From assembly GCF_006715145.1 (NCBI RefSeq), contig NZ_VFMR01000001.1, positions 3,348,001 through 3,412,000 of the forward strand: a stretch of 64,000 nucleotides of DNA, in the 5' to 3' direction. The position numbers were made by a program, and so were the translations under genes. The stretch comes from Microbacterium sp. SLBN-146 (GTDB taxonomy: Bacteria > Actinomycetota > Actinomycetes > Actinomycetales > Microbacteriaceae). Below, piece by piece: positions 25,523-32,576 of this stretch. The notes beneath the pieces are model-generated. The model was not told the DNA's origin. It saw only the letters and a program-made list of their open reading frames with translations, and searched no databases. Position 1 is the stretch's first letter. Each line of letters begins with the position of its first letter.

Positions 25523-26377
25523 TCAGGCGATCTGGACGAGCTCCGTGAAGTCGTCGGCCGTGGGGGCGAAGACGTCGTCATCGGATGCCGCGATCCCGGA
25601 GTTCGTGACGTCGGATGCCTCCTCCGGCATGACCCACGCGTCGACCCGCAAGTGGGCGAGCCCGACGTATCCGCCGTGGTAGCTGAGGAAGGCGCAGTCC
25701 GCGGCATCCCTCCCCGTCGCGATGCGCACGAGCGAGCGCCGGTTCGCGAGGCGGGTGCCGTCGATGACGTACCAGGAGCCGTCGAGGTAGGCCTCCGCCA
25801 CGGCGTGGAAGTCCATCGGGTCGAGCCCCGGCGCGTAGCACGCGGCGTAGCGGGCGGGCATGTCCATCGCGCGGAGGAGCGCGATGACGAGGTGCGCGTA
25901 GTCGCGGCAGACGCCCTGACCGGTCATGAGCGTCGTGACGGCGCTGTCGGTGCCGTGGCTGAGGCCGGGCGTGTACGTCGTGCTCGTCGCGACGAAATCC
26001 GACACGGCGGCGATGAGATCGTGGCCGGCCAGACCCTTGAACTGCCGACGCGCCTGCGGGAAGACTTCGTCGGACTGGCAGTAGCGACTCGGGCGGAGGT
26101 ACGTGATCGCCTCGAGGTCGCTCGTCCGCGACGACGCGCTGTGCCCCTCGATCGTCGCTTCGTAGCGGATCTCGAGCCGTCCGGGCTCACCCGTGAGGCG
26201 GTGCAGGCGGCTTCCCGACTGGTCGATGATCTCGGTCGGCGTGTAGACGCGATCACCCTGCGTGAAGGTCAGACTCTCGGTGGCGACGGGCATCTGCTGG
26301 CCGGCGGTGATCTGGAGGATGAGGTCGACGGAGGCCCCCAGATCGAGGTCCATTTCGGCGGTGACGACGCGTTGCAC
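25523..26377 (-). CDS. Transglutaminase-like cysteine protease family protein
   Basis: The 284-residue protein has an N-terminal beta-rich domain (QRVVTAEMDLDLGASVDLILQ) and a transglutaminase core at about 150-245: GQGVCRDYAHLVIALLRAMDMPARYA contains the catalytic Cys, MDFHAVAEAYLDGSWYVIDGT the catalytic His and Asp. Substrate unknown; such proteins are often predicted peptidases or amidases. GTG 26377 with a GAGGAT ribosome site is preferred to longer frames. No signal peptide is seen, so it is likely cytosolic. Divergent from the SGNH hydrolase gene. Confidence 0.88.
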   Translation of the reverse strand: MQRVVTAEMDLDLGASVDLILQITAGQQMPVATESLTFTQGDRVYTPTEIIDQSGSRLHRLTGEPGRLEIRYEATIEGHSASSRTSDLEAITYLRPSRYCQSDEVFPQARRQFKGLAGHDLIAAVSDFVATSTTYTPGLSHGTDSAVTTLMTGQGVCRDYAHLVIALLRAMDMPARYAACYAPGLDPMDFHAVAEAYLDGSWYVIDGTRLANRRSLVRIATGRDAADCAFLSYHGGYVGLAHLRVDAWVMPEEASDVTNSGIAASDDDVFAPTADDFTELVQIA

Positions 26378-26469
26378 CGAAGTATCCTCGCATGCCGCGA
26401 AGGGTGCTCCGCGCCGCCCGCCGAAGCGCTGTGCACGCGCACCTCCGCGCATCGCTTACCCTCGGATGC

Positions 26470-27261
26470 ATGAACCCGACCGGACGCTCGCGATGGCGGC
26501 GTTCATGGCTCCCCCTGGGGATCATCGCGCTCGCCGTCGCGCTCGTCTGCGTGCTCGGCGCCGCGCGTCCGTGGGCCTCCGGACCGGCCCCCGTCGCGGC
26601 CCCCGTGGACGCGGCTCCCGCCCCCGCACCGCTCGCGCTCCCCGACGACGCGACCGTCCTCATCTTCGGAGATTCCTGGGTCTACGGCGCCGCCGCGATC
26701 ACCCCGACGCGCGGGTTCGCCTACCTCACGGGCGAGACCCTCGGATGGCAGACGATCGTCGACGGCGTGAGCGGCAGCGGCTACCTCAAGCCGGGCCTCA
26801 CAGGACCCGCGTATCCCGAGCGCATCGCGGCCCTCGATCCCGGCATCGATCCCGATCTCATCATCGTGGAGGGCTCGATCAACGATCGGCGTCTTCCCGC
26901 CGAGGGCTACCGCGAGACCGTGAACGCCGCGTGGAACGCGCTCGCCGAGAAGTACCCCGATGCCCGCATCGTGATCATGGGGCCCGCCCCGCAGGTCCTC
27001 CCCGTCGAGAAGGCGACCGCACGCATCGATCAGGACCTCGCCGAGCTCGCCGCCGCACGCGGCTGGTGGTACATCTCCCCTCTCGCCGACGACTGGATCA
27101 CGACCGAGAACTACCGCACCGTCATCGACACCTCGGACCTCGGCCGCAACCATCCGTCGACCGAGGGACACGCGTACCTCGCCGAGCGCCTCGTCGACGC
27201 GATCGAGCGGCTGAGTGGAGCAGGCACGGTCGCTGCGGACGGCCTCGACCTCGCGGGGTGA
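26470..27261 (+). CDS. SGNH/GDSL-type hydrolase with N-terminal membrane anchor
   Basis: The 263-residue protein has an N-terminal signal-anchor (about residues 12-33) after an Arg-rich start, a Pro/Ala linker, then an SGNH fold: the nucleophile Ser in IFGDSWVYG, the block III Asn in EGSINDRR, and the C-terminal His in NHPSTEGHAYLAE. It is probably an extracytoplasmic esterase or deacetylase acting on wall polymers or carbohydrate; the substrate is unknown. ATG 26470 is preferred to an upstream in-frame start, as the longer N-terminus is not signal-like. Confidence 0.87.
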   Translation: MNPTGRSRWRRSWLPLGIIALAVALVCVLGAARPWASGPAPVAAPVDAAPAPAPLALPDDATVLIFGDSWVYGAAAITPTRGFAYLTGETLGWQTIVDGVSGSGYLKPGLTGPAYPERIAALDPGIDPDLIIVEGSINDRRLPAEGYRETVNAAWNALAEKYPDARIVIMGPAPQVLPVEKATARIDQDLAELAAARGWWYISPLADDWITTENYRTVIDTSDLGRNHPSTEGHAYLAERLVDAIERLSGAGTVAADGLDLAG

Positions 27262-27292
27262 CGGGCGATCGGATGCTACCCTCGATCGGTAC

Positions 27293-27365
27293 GCCTCCGT
27301 AGCTCAGGGGATAGAGCGTTGGTTTCCGGTACCAAAGGTCGTAGGTTCGATTCCTATCGGGGGCA
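27293..27365 (+). tRNA. tRNA-Arg (CCG anticodon)
   Basis: A full cloverleaf can be drawn: acceptor stem GCCTCCG pairing with CGGGGGC (one G-T), D arm GCTC...GAGC, anticodon stem TTGGT/ACCAA with loop TTCCGGT (anticodon CCG), and T arm GTAGG-TTCGATT-CCTAT. The encoded CCA follows at 27366-27368. It decodes CGG. A terminator hairpin begins 4 nt after the CCA. Confidence 0.97.
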
Positions 27366-27371
27366 CCAGTC

Positions 27372-27413
27372 GGGACAAGGGATCGCGGGTCACCGCGGTC
27401 CCTTTCTCGTCCC
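27372..27413 (+). terminator. Terminator after tRNA-Arg
   Basis: Left arm GGGACAAGGGATCGCGG (27372-27388) pairs with the right arm 27393-27413 around a 4-nt loop (GTCA), with one G-T and a small internal mismatch near CAA/TTTCT. It is a long, stable stem immediately behind the tRNA. Confidence 0.7.
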
Positions 27414-27642
27414 CCGCCCCGCGTCGCCGTCCGGCGTCGGCATCCGTTCCTGATGCCGAAACCGGGCATACCGCCGAGACAGGGTGACGTACCACCCGGT
27501 GTCGGCGAGGTGCCCGGTCTCGACGGCCCACACCGCGCCCGCGCCGTCCGCGACCCCGCGCCGTCGGCGGCCGATCGCGGCATCCCCGCGGGCCCCGCGC
27601 CCGCGCCCGCCCCCGCGCCCGCGCCGATCGCGGCATCCGCGC

Positions 27643-27722
27643 AGGCCCGACTTCCGCGAGACTGCAACTTCCGGCCGAAACCGCACTCTGCCGCCGCACT
27701 TTCGGCCGGAAGGTGCAGTCTC
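27643..27722. repeat. Palindromic repeat unit, copy 1
   Basis: After the lead-in AGGCCCGACTTCCGC, a left arm at 27658-27680 starts GAGACTGCAACTTCCGG and is complemented by a right arm at 27700-27722 with only one mismatch over 23 bp. The loop is 19 nt. The unit is repeated with its lead-in at 27783. Confidence 0.85.
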
Positions 27723-27782
27723 ACGGCGGGCGGGACCGCCGCCACCGGATCACGTCCCTACGCCAGTCGCGGCGTCCCGAGA

Positions 27783-27862
27783 GGCCCGACTTCCGCGAGA
27801 CTGCACCTCCCGGCCGAAGCTGCACACTGCGCCCGCAGTCTCGGCTGCGAGGTGCAGTCTCG
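27783..27862. repeat. Palindromic repeat unit, copy 2
   Basis: The same lead-in AGGCCCGACTTCCGC is followed by left arm 27797-27819 (GAGACTGCACCTCCCGGCC...) and right arm 27840-27861. It is a direct repeat of copy 1, 140 bp downstream, with a more diverged right arm (CTCGGCTGCGAGGTGCAG). Confidence 0.82.
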
Positions 27863-27924
27863 CGGCCACTGGGCCTGCCTCGACCCCCGCCCGGCCACCC
27901 GGCCTCGGCGACGCCCGACCGCGG

Positions 27925-28830
27925 CTACACCGCGAGCGCGGCGTCGATGATCGCGAACGTGCGCGGGTCCCACGTGAGGGCCTTCTCCCACGGCAGGTCG
28001 AACCGGCCCGCGAAGAAGATGCTGTGCACGTCGTCGAGCCGGTGCCGCGTCGGGCTGGGCAGTACGGCGGCGGAGACCTCCTGCGCAAGGGCGCTCCGGA
28101 GCCCCACAAGTCCGTCGTGCGGCCAGAGCCGACCCGGCTCGGTGTGCGCCGCGAAGTAGTCGCCGCCGACGAGCGTGACGGCGACGTCGTCGAGCGCGCC
28201 GCGCTGCGACTCGTTCCAGCCGTCGGGACCCGCGAGGAACGAATGGCTCACCTGATCGGCAGCCCCCTGCGAGACGGTGTCGGCGTAGGTCAGGGACTGT
28301 TCGAGGATCGCCATCGTCGCGGCATCCCCGTGAGCATCCGTCAGCTCGATGTCGCCCGCGCGGATGTCGCCGAGGAGCGACCCGGACCACGGCGTCCCCA
28401 GCGTGACGAGTCGGCGCACGGGAGCGAATCCGACCGCCGAGCCCGTGCGCGACAACGCGGCCCGGGTGAAGAGCCCGCCCATCGAGTGCGCGACGACATC
28501 GAACTCCTCGATCCCGTACTCCGTCGTCAGGCGGGCGAGAAAGCGGCCGAGCGCCGCCCCGGCGTCGTGGATCGTGCCCGCGGAGTTGATCGTTTCCTCG
28601 GCGGGCAACTCGATCGGCACGTCGGCGAACCCTTGCCACCCGGCGTCTTCCACGACGGTCCCGGGGCCGATGCGGGCCGGTGCCGTGAAGACGGTGTGCC
28701 CGGCGCTCAGCATGTGCGAACGGATCGCCGTCAGCGTGTTGCCGGCGGCCAGCCCCGTGCCGGCCGCAGCGTCGGGAGTGGTGAACGGAGTGACGGCAGC
28801 GCCGCCGGAGACGAGGACGAGAGCTCTCAC
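27925..28830 (-). CDS. Alpha/beta hydrolase, lipase-like
   Basis: The 301-residue protein from GTG 28830 (VRALVLVSGG) has an alpha/beta hydrolase layout with the nucleophile elbow AHSMGG (VVAHSMGGLFTRAAL) and a PGAP1/lipase-like region with VTLGTPWSGS. A late His lies in DDVHSIFF. There is no signal peptide, so it is probably cytosolic. Substrate unknown. The upstream 160 bp on the same strand contain no gene; the downstream side holds the palindromic repeats. Confidence 0.8.
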   Translation of the reverse strand: MRALVLVSGGAAVTPFTTPDAAAGTGLAAGNTLTAIRSHMLSAGHTVFTAPARIGPGTVVEDAGWQGFADVPIELPAEETINSAGTIHDAGAALGRFLARLTTEYGIEEFDVVAHSMGGLFTRAALSRTGSAVGFAPVRRLVTLGTPWSGSLLGDIRAGDIELTDAHGDAATMAILEQSLTYADTVSQGAADQVSHSFLAGPDGWNESQRGALDDVAVTLVGGDYFAAHTEPGRLWPHDGLVGLRSALAQEVSAAVLPSPTRHRLDDVHSIFFAGRFDLPWEKALTWDPRTFAIIDAALAV

Positions 28831-29029
28831 GGGACCACTCTGGCAGCACAAACGATGATCGCCCCGGAGCCGAGGCCTCGAGGCGATCATCAGTACGAAC
28901 TGCGGTCTCTGTATCCGGTTCCTTGCGGTTCCTTGCGTTTCCGTTTTCTCTTCGTGGAGATGAATGTACTCCGCTCGAATCAGACGTCAAGAGTTCACGC
29001 AGAAGTCACTTTCACTTCAGGTTGAAGGT

Positions 29030-29048
29030 GAGGGATGCGGCATCCCTC
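29030..29048 (-). terminator. Short hairpin after the SMR exporter gene
   Basis: GAGGGATGC and GCATCCCTC flank a single G, giving an effective 8-bp stem with a 3-nt loop, 4 nt past the exporter stop codon. No T-tract follows. It also contains the over-represented GGATGC word, so a terminator role is tentative. Confidence 0.45.
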
Positions 29049-29052
29049 GGCG

Positions 29053-29373
29053 TCACTCGTGACCGACGAGCTTGAGTCCCACGACGCAGCCGACGAGTCC
29101 CAGAATGAGCAGCATCTTGACGAACGAGAAGGACTCGTCGCCCGTGATCATGGCGTAGAGCACCGTGAGCGACGCGCCGATGCCGACCCAGACGGCGTAG
29201 GCCGTTCCCGTCGAGATCTCCCGCATCGCATAGGCGAGACCGCCCATGCTGGCGAGGAGCGCGACGCCGAAAACGACCGTCGGCCAGAGCTTCGTGAACC
29301 CCTCGGACTTGCCGAGAGCTGTCGCCCACACGGCCTCGAGGACACCGGACAGAACAAGGATGACCCACGACAT
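29053..29373 (-). CDS. sugE: SMR family guanidinium exporter (Gdx/SugE type)
   Basis: The 106-residue, four-span SMR protein starts MSWVILVLSGVLEAVWATALG; E13 is the conserved transport glutamate, and the GTAYAVWVGIGA loop follows the SugE/Gdx pattern. Gdx proteins export guanidinium in exchange for protons, working as dual-topology dimers. The start is taken at ATG 29373, because GGAGG lies 7 nt upstream; the earlier ATG 29388 directly abuts the riboswitch aptamer and has no ribosome site. The guanidine-III riboswitch immediately upstream makes guanidinium export far likelier than general multidrug efflux. Confidence 0.93.
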   Translation of the reverse strand: MSWVILVLSGVLEAVWATALGKSEGFTKLWPTVVFGVALLASMGGLAYAMREISTGTAYAVWVGIGASLTVLYAMITGDESFSFVKMLLILGLVGCVVGLKLVGHE

Positions 29374-29388
29374 GGGACTCGCCTCCAT

Positions 29389-29429
29389 GGCCAGTCTTGT
29401 CGCTCACCGGGTACTGATCCGTCGTCCGG
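29389..29429 (-). promoter_or_regulatory. Guanidine-III (ykkC-III) riboswitch
   Basis: The minus strand starts CCGGACGA, then has TACCCGGT in the middle and GACAAGAC near the 3' end. Order, spacing and the total of 41 nt equal the Thermobifida fusca guanidine-III aptamer as I recall it. CCGG can pair with the internal CCGG to form the pseudoknot and CAGT pairs with ACTG in the second helix. The GGAGG ribosome site of the exporter begins 2 nt after the aptamer, so ligand binding probably controls translation. Confidence 0.9.
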
Positions 29430-29497
29430 GGATCCGGTCGGGATCCGCGTGCCAGCCTACCCCGCTCCCCTGTGCACCTCCCGGGCAGGCCGGGCTC

Positions 29498-30367
29498 CTA
29501 GACGAGGAACAGGTGGTCGAGGACGCCCGGATTGTGGGCGTGCACCAGCACGAGGAAGACGACGGCGTCGAACAGCAGGTGCACCGTCACGACGTAGGTC
29601 AAAGACCGCGTCTTCATGAAGATGAAGGCCTGGAGGAGCGCGAACGGGATCGTGAGGAGCGGGCCCCAGGCCTGATACCCGAGCTCCCACAGGAACGAGA
29701 CGAACACGATCGCCTGCAGGACGTTCGCCTGCCAATCGGGGAAGTGCCGACGAAGGAGCGCGAAGCACGTGCAGATGAAGAACAGCTCGTCCCAGATGCC
29801 GACCGCGCCGACGCCCACGAAGAGTCGCGCGATGAGGTCGGGAGTGTTCACGACGGGCCAGTTCTCGTAGACGCCCGATGTGATGAAGTAGAACGGCAGG
29901 ATCAGCCAGCCGAGCACGAGCACGGCGACGAGCCACGTCCACTGCAACGTCGTCCACCGACCGCCTCCGCGCCACGGGAAGCGGATCGCGTGATCGCGGT
30001 ACACCCAGCGCGAAAGGACGTACGGCACGGCGACCGCGCCGCCCAGGGCGATCGTGAACCGCAGGATCGCAAGGTTGTCGAGTTCGGCCTTGAGCGGGAT
30101 GGCGCTCACGATGAGCAGGCCGATCGCGATGAGCGACAGGTCGCGCAGGAGTCCCGGCGGACGACCGGATGCCACGACAAGCGGCGTCTTCGCGCGTTCG
30201 ACGAGCCACGCCGACACGAGACCTGCTGCGAGCAGCGTCCATCCGAGCGACGGCAGCAGCAGCACGAAGAAGGCGGGAGCCGCGAGGCACACGAGAAGAG
30301 CCGGAACGAGCGCCCACGACACGGTGGGACGGACGACGGCGGGGGCAGCTGCGGGATGCGCGGGCAC
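29498..30367 (-). CDS. CPBP-like intramembrane protease homologue with degenerate motifs
   Basis: The 289-residue polytopic protein from GTG 30367 (VPAHPAAAPAVVR) has about eight membrane spans. The C-terminal half resembles CPBP/Abi (Rce1-like) proteins: GIWDELFFICTCFALL is in the place of motif 1, but reads DE rather than EE and the following Arg is missing; the later FVSFLWELGYQ and VTVHLLFDAVVF stand for motifs 2 and 3. Catalysis is therefore doubtful. Longer frames upstream run through a tandem-repeat region and are not real. Neighbours give no functional hint. Confidence 0.7.
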   Translation of the reverse strand: MPAHPAAAPAVVRPTVSWALVPALLVCLAAPAFFVLLLPSLGWTLLAAGLVSAWLVERAKTPLVVASGRPPGLLRDLSLIAIGLLIVSAIPLKAELDNLAILRFTIALGGAVAVPYVLSRWVYRDHAIRFPWRGGGRWTTLQWTWLVAVLVLGWLILPFYFITSGVYENWPVVNTPDLIARLFVGVGAVGIWDELFFICTCFALLRRHFPDWQANVLQAIVFVSFLWELGYQAWGPLLTIPFALLQAFIFMKTRSLTYVVTVHLLFDAVVFLVLVHAHNPGVLDHLFLV

Positions 30368-30420
30368 GCACCCAGTCTCGCAGAGGGTCCGCTCGCCCGT
30401 TCCGGGCGGCCTCAGCGTCC

Positions 30421-30790
30421 GGCCGGGGCGCACTCCGACCCGTCGGGGCGCGCAATCCGCGCCCCGAGCGACAACACGCGCCCCACACCCTGCGACACGC
30501 GCCCCGGTGCGACGACACGCGCCCGCCAGCACGCGCCCCACAATCCGGCCCCTCGCGCCAGGCGTCCGACGCATCCCGATCCGGCCAGCCGCAACCCGGA
30601 CTGGGGCGCACTCCGCCCGCCCGGGGCACACTCCGACCCGCCGGGGCGCACAATCCGCGCCCCGAACGACAACACGCGCCCCACACCCGGCAACACGCGC
30701 CCCACACCCGGCGACCCGTGCCCCGAACGACAACACGCGCCCCAATACCCGGCAACACGCGCCCCACACCCCGGCAACACGCGCCCCGAA
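30421..30790. repeat. Degenerate tandem repeat tract
   Basis: The region between the CPBP-like gene and trmB is built from copies of ACACGCGCCCC joined by short linkers such as ACACCCGGCA, in period about 20-21 bp near 30666-30785. A larger unit beginning GGGGCGCACTCCGACCC and containing GCAATCCGCGCCCCGA appears at about 30426-30490 and again, diverged, at about 30620-30693. All frames here are low-complexity and no gene is supported. Confidence 0.8.
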
Positions 30791-30803
30791 GGCCGCCCGA
30801 GGA

Positions 30804-31535
30804 TCAGCGGGGTGCGACGCGGTAGGTCAGGTCGCGGATGTCCCGGCCTGCGCGCGCGCCCTTGCGCTCGAACGCCGTCAGCACGCGCCCGTCGAAGCGC
30901 TCCGCCCAGTCACCCTCGAACCCGCGCTCGAACAGCGGGGACGCATCGAGGACCGTGCGCATCTGGCGGGCGTAGTCCTCCCAGTCGGTCGCGAGGCGCA
31001 GGATGCCGCCTTCGGCGAGCGCATGAGCGGCGACGGCCGCGAACTCCGGCGTCACGAGCCGGCGCTTCGTGTGCTTCTTCTTGTGCCAGGGGTCGGGGAA
31101 GAACACCCAGAGCTCCGTCGCCGACGCGGGCGGAAGGAGATGCTGGAGCACTTCGGGCGCGTTCGCCTCGGCGAGGCGCAGGTTCCGCACACCCTCGCGC
31201 TCGGCGTCGAGCATCGTCCGCGCGAGGCCCGCGCGGAACACTTCGATCGCCAGGAAATCGGTCTCGGGATGCGACATCGCGGCGTGCACGATCGCGTGTC
31301 CCTGCCCTGAACCGATCTCGACGATCAGCGGGGCGGTCCTCCCCCAGACATCGACGAGGTCGATCGTCGATCCGGGGAGGATGCTCGTCGCGGCGGCATC
31401 CCGCTGCACCGGCAGGAGAAAGTGCGGGGCGAGTTCGTCCCACGCGCGATCCTGCGCGTCGGACATCCGACCACTCCGCCGGACGAACGACACGGGGCGC
31501 TCGCGGAAGCGCGGCTCGGGAGTGGCATCGGACAT
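30804..31535 (-). CDS. trmB: tRNA (guanine-N7-)-methyltransferase
   Basis: The 243-residue SAM-dependent enzyme makes m7G46 in tRNA. Diagnostic segments are LIVEIGSGQGHAIVHAA (SAM motif I), FLAIEVFRAGLA, LWVFFPDPWHKKKHTKRRLV, and LRLATDWEDYARQM. An N-terminal extension of about 50 residues (TPEPRFRERPVSFVRRSGRM) is common in actinobacteria. A second ATG one codon upstream (31538) is equally possible. DUF3097 lies upstream on the same strand with 22 nt between. Confidence 0.95.
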   Translation of the reverse strand: MSDATPEPRFRERPVSFVRRSGRMSDAQDRAWDELAPHFLLPVQRDAAATSILPGSTIDLVDVWGRTAPLIVEIGSGQGHAIVHAAMSHPETDFLAIEVFRAGLARTMLDAEREGVRNLRLAEANAPEVLQHLLPPASATELWVFFPDPWHKKKHTKRRLVTPEFAAVAAHALAEGGILRLATDWEDYARQMRTVLDASPLFERGFEGDWAERFDGRVLTAFERKGARAGRDIRDLTYRVAPR

Positions 31536-31560
31536 CAAGCCAGATTATCCGCGACGGGAC

Positions 31561-32400
31561 TCACGGCCCGACGGTCGTGAAGTCGATGAGCTCCTCGACG
31601 CGTCCGAGGAGTGCGGGATCGAGGTCGCGGTACGTCTTCACGGACGCGAGGATGCGCTGCCACGCGCGCGCGAGATCGGCCTGGTCTCGGGCGGGCCAGC
31701 CGAGCGCGCGGCACACACCGACCTTGTACTCGATGCCGCGCGGAACCTCCGGCCAGCGGGCGATCCCGACGGATGCCGGCAGGACGCACTGCCAGACGTC
31801 GACGTAGGGGTGTCCGACGATGCGCACGTGAGCTCCGTGCGGCCCTCGCTCGACGGCCTGCGCGATGCGCGTCTCCTTCGATCCCGCGACGAGGTGGTCG
31901 ACGAGCACGCCGTAGCGGCGTTCGGCCGAGGGAGGATCCTCGTCGAGCATCTCGGCCAGCAGGTCGACCCCCTGCAGGTACTCGACGACGACGCCCTCGG
32001 CGCGGAGGTCGTCGCCCCACACCTTCTCGACGAGTTCGGCGTCGTGGCGACCCTCGACGAGGATCCGGCTGGCTCGCGCGACCCGGGCCCGCGACTCCGG
32101 CGCCGCGAACGATCCCGAAGCGGTCCGGGCCGGCGCGGCAGGGCCGGCGGGTGCGGGCGGCACGAGCACGACGTCGGCACCGTCGATGAGGAAGCCGGGA
32201 CCGAGGGGGAAGAGTCGTCGGCGTCCTGCGCGATCTTCGAGCTCGACGTTGCCGGAGGAGAGCCCCGTGACGGCACCGCAGAATCCGTCAGCGGCGACCT
32301 CCACGACGAGGTCGCGCTCGACGGGCACGCGAGGGACGACCTTGCGATTGCGTTCCCGCCAGCCCTTCGCCAGCACATCGGCCCCGTAGCGATCGTCCAC
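31561..32400 (-). CDS. DUF3097 family protein
   Basis: The 279-residue protein starts MDDRYGADVLAKGWRERNRKVVPRV, the opening of the actinobacterial DUF3097 family. A Toprim-like segment is visible: ILVEGRHDAELVEKVWGDDL, then VLVDHLVAGSKE and VRIVGHPYVDVWQ, suggesting a metal-binding nucleic-acid or nucleotide enzyme. No member has a function known to me. It is probably co-transcribed with trmB. GTG 32400 is used as start. Confidence 0.88.
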   Translation of the reverse strand: MDDRYGADVLAKGWRERNRKVVPRVPVERDLVVEVAADGFCGAVTGLSSGNVELEDRAGRRRLFPLGPGFLIDGADVVLVPPAPAGPAAPARTASGSFAAPESRARVARASRILVEGRHDAELVEKVWGDDLRAEGVVVEYLQGVDLLAEMLDEDPPSAERRYGVLVDHLVAGSKETRIAQAVERGPHGAHVRIVGHPYVDVWQCVLPASVGIARWPEVPRGIEYKVGVCRALGWPARDQADLARAWQRILASVKTYRDLDPALLGRVEELIDFTTVGP

Positions 32401-32532
32401 ACGATTCCTCTCGACCGCATGACGCTACGCGAGCGTGGGCGAGCGGATGCCGCGACCCGCCGACGCTATGCGTTCGCTGTGCGCGTGCTCGGGATCGGCG
32501 CGGTGGCCTACCGCCCTGCTCGCACGCCTGAA

Positions 32533-32538
32533 TAGACT
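32533..32538 (+). promoter_or_regulatory. Putative -10 box of the TPM-PspA operon
   Basis: TAGACT lies 38 nt before the ATG at 32577, and a strong GAGGAGGAGG ribosome site precedes that ATG. The region 32401-32576 is the divergent gap between the DUF3097 gene and this operon. No confident -35 was seen. Confidence 0.45.
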
Positions 32539-32576
32539 CGCGGAGGGCAGTCCGTGGGCCCGAGGAGGAGGATTCG

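Larger units (their letters stand above)
27414..27924. other. Gene-free GC-rich stretch
   Basis: No coding sequence of convincing composition was found on either strand between the tRNA terminator and the lipase-like gene. The first part is low-complexity C/G runs (repeated CGCGCCCGC-like words near 27590-27630); the second part carries a duplicated palindromic unit described separately. Confidence 0.6.

Noticed and set aside
27369..27924. Possible coding frames after tRNA-Arg
   Set aside because: Frames run through palindromes and C-runs with Ala/Gly/Arg low complexity; no start signal or family match.
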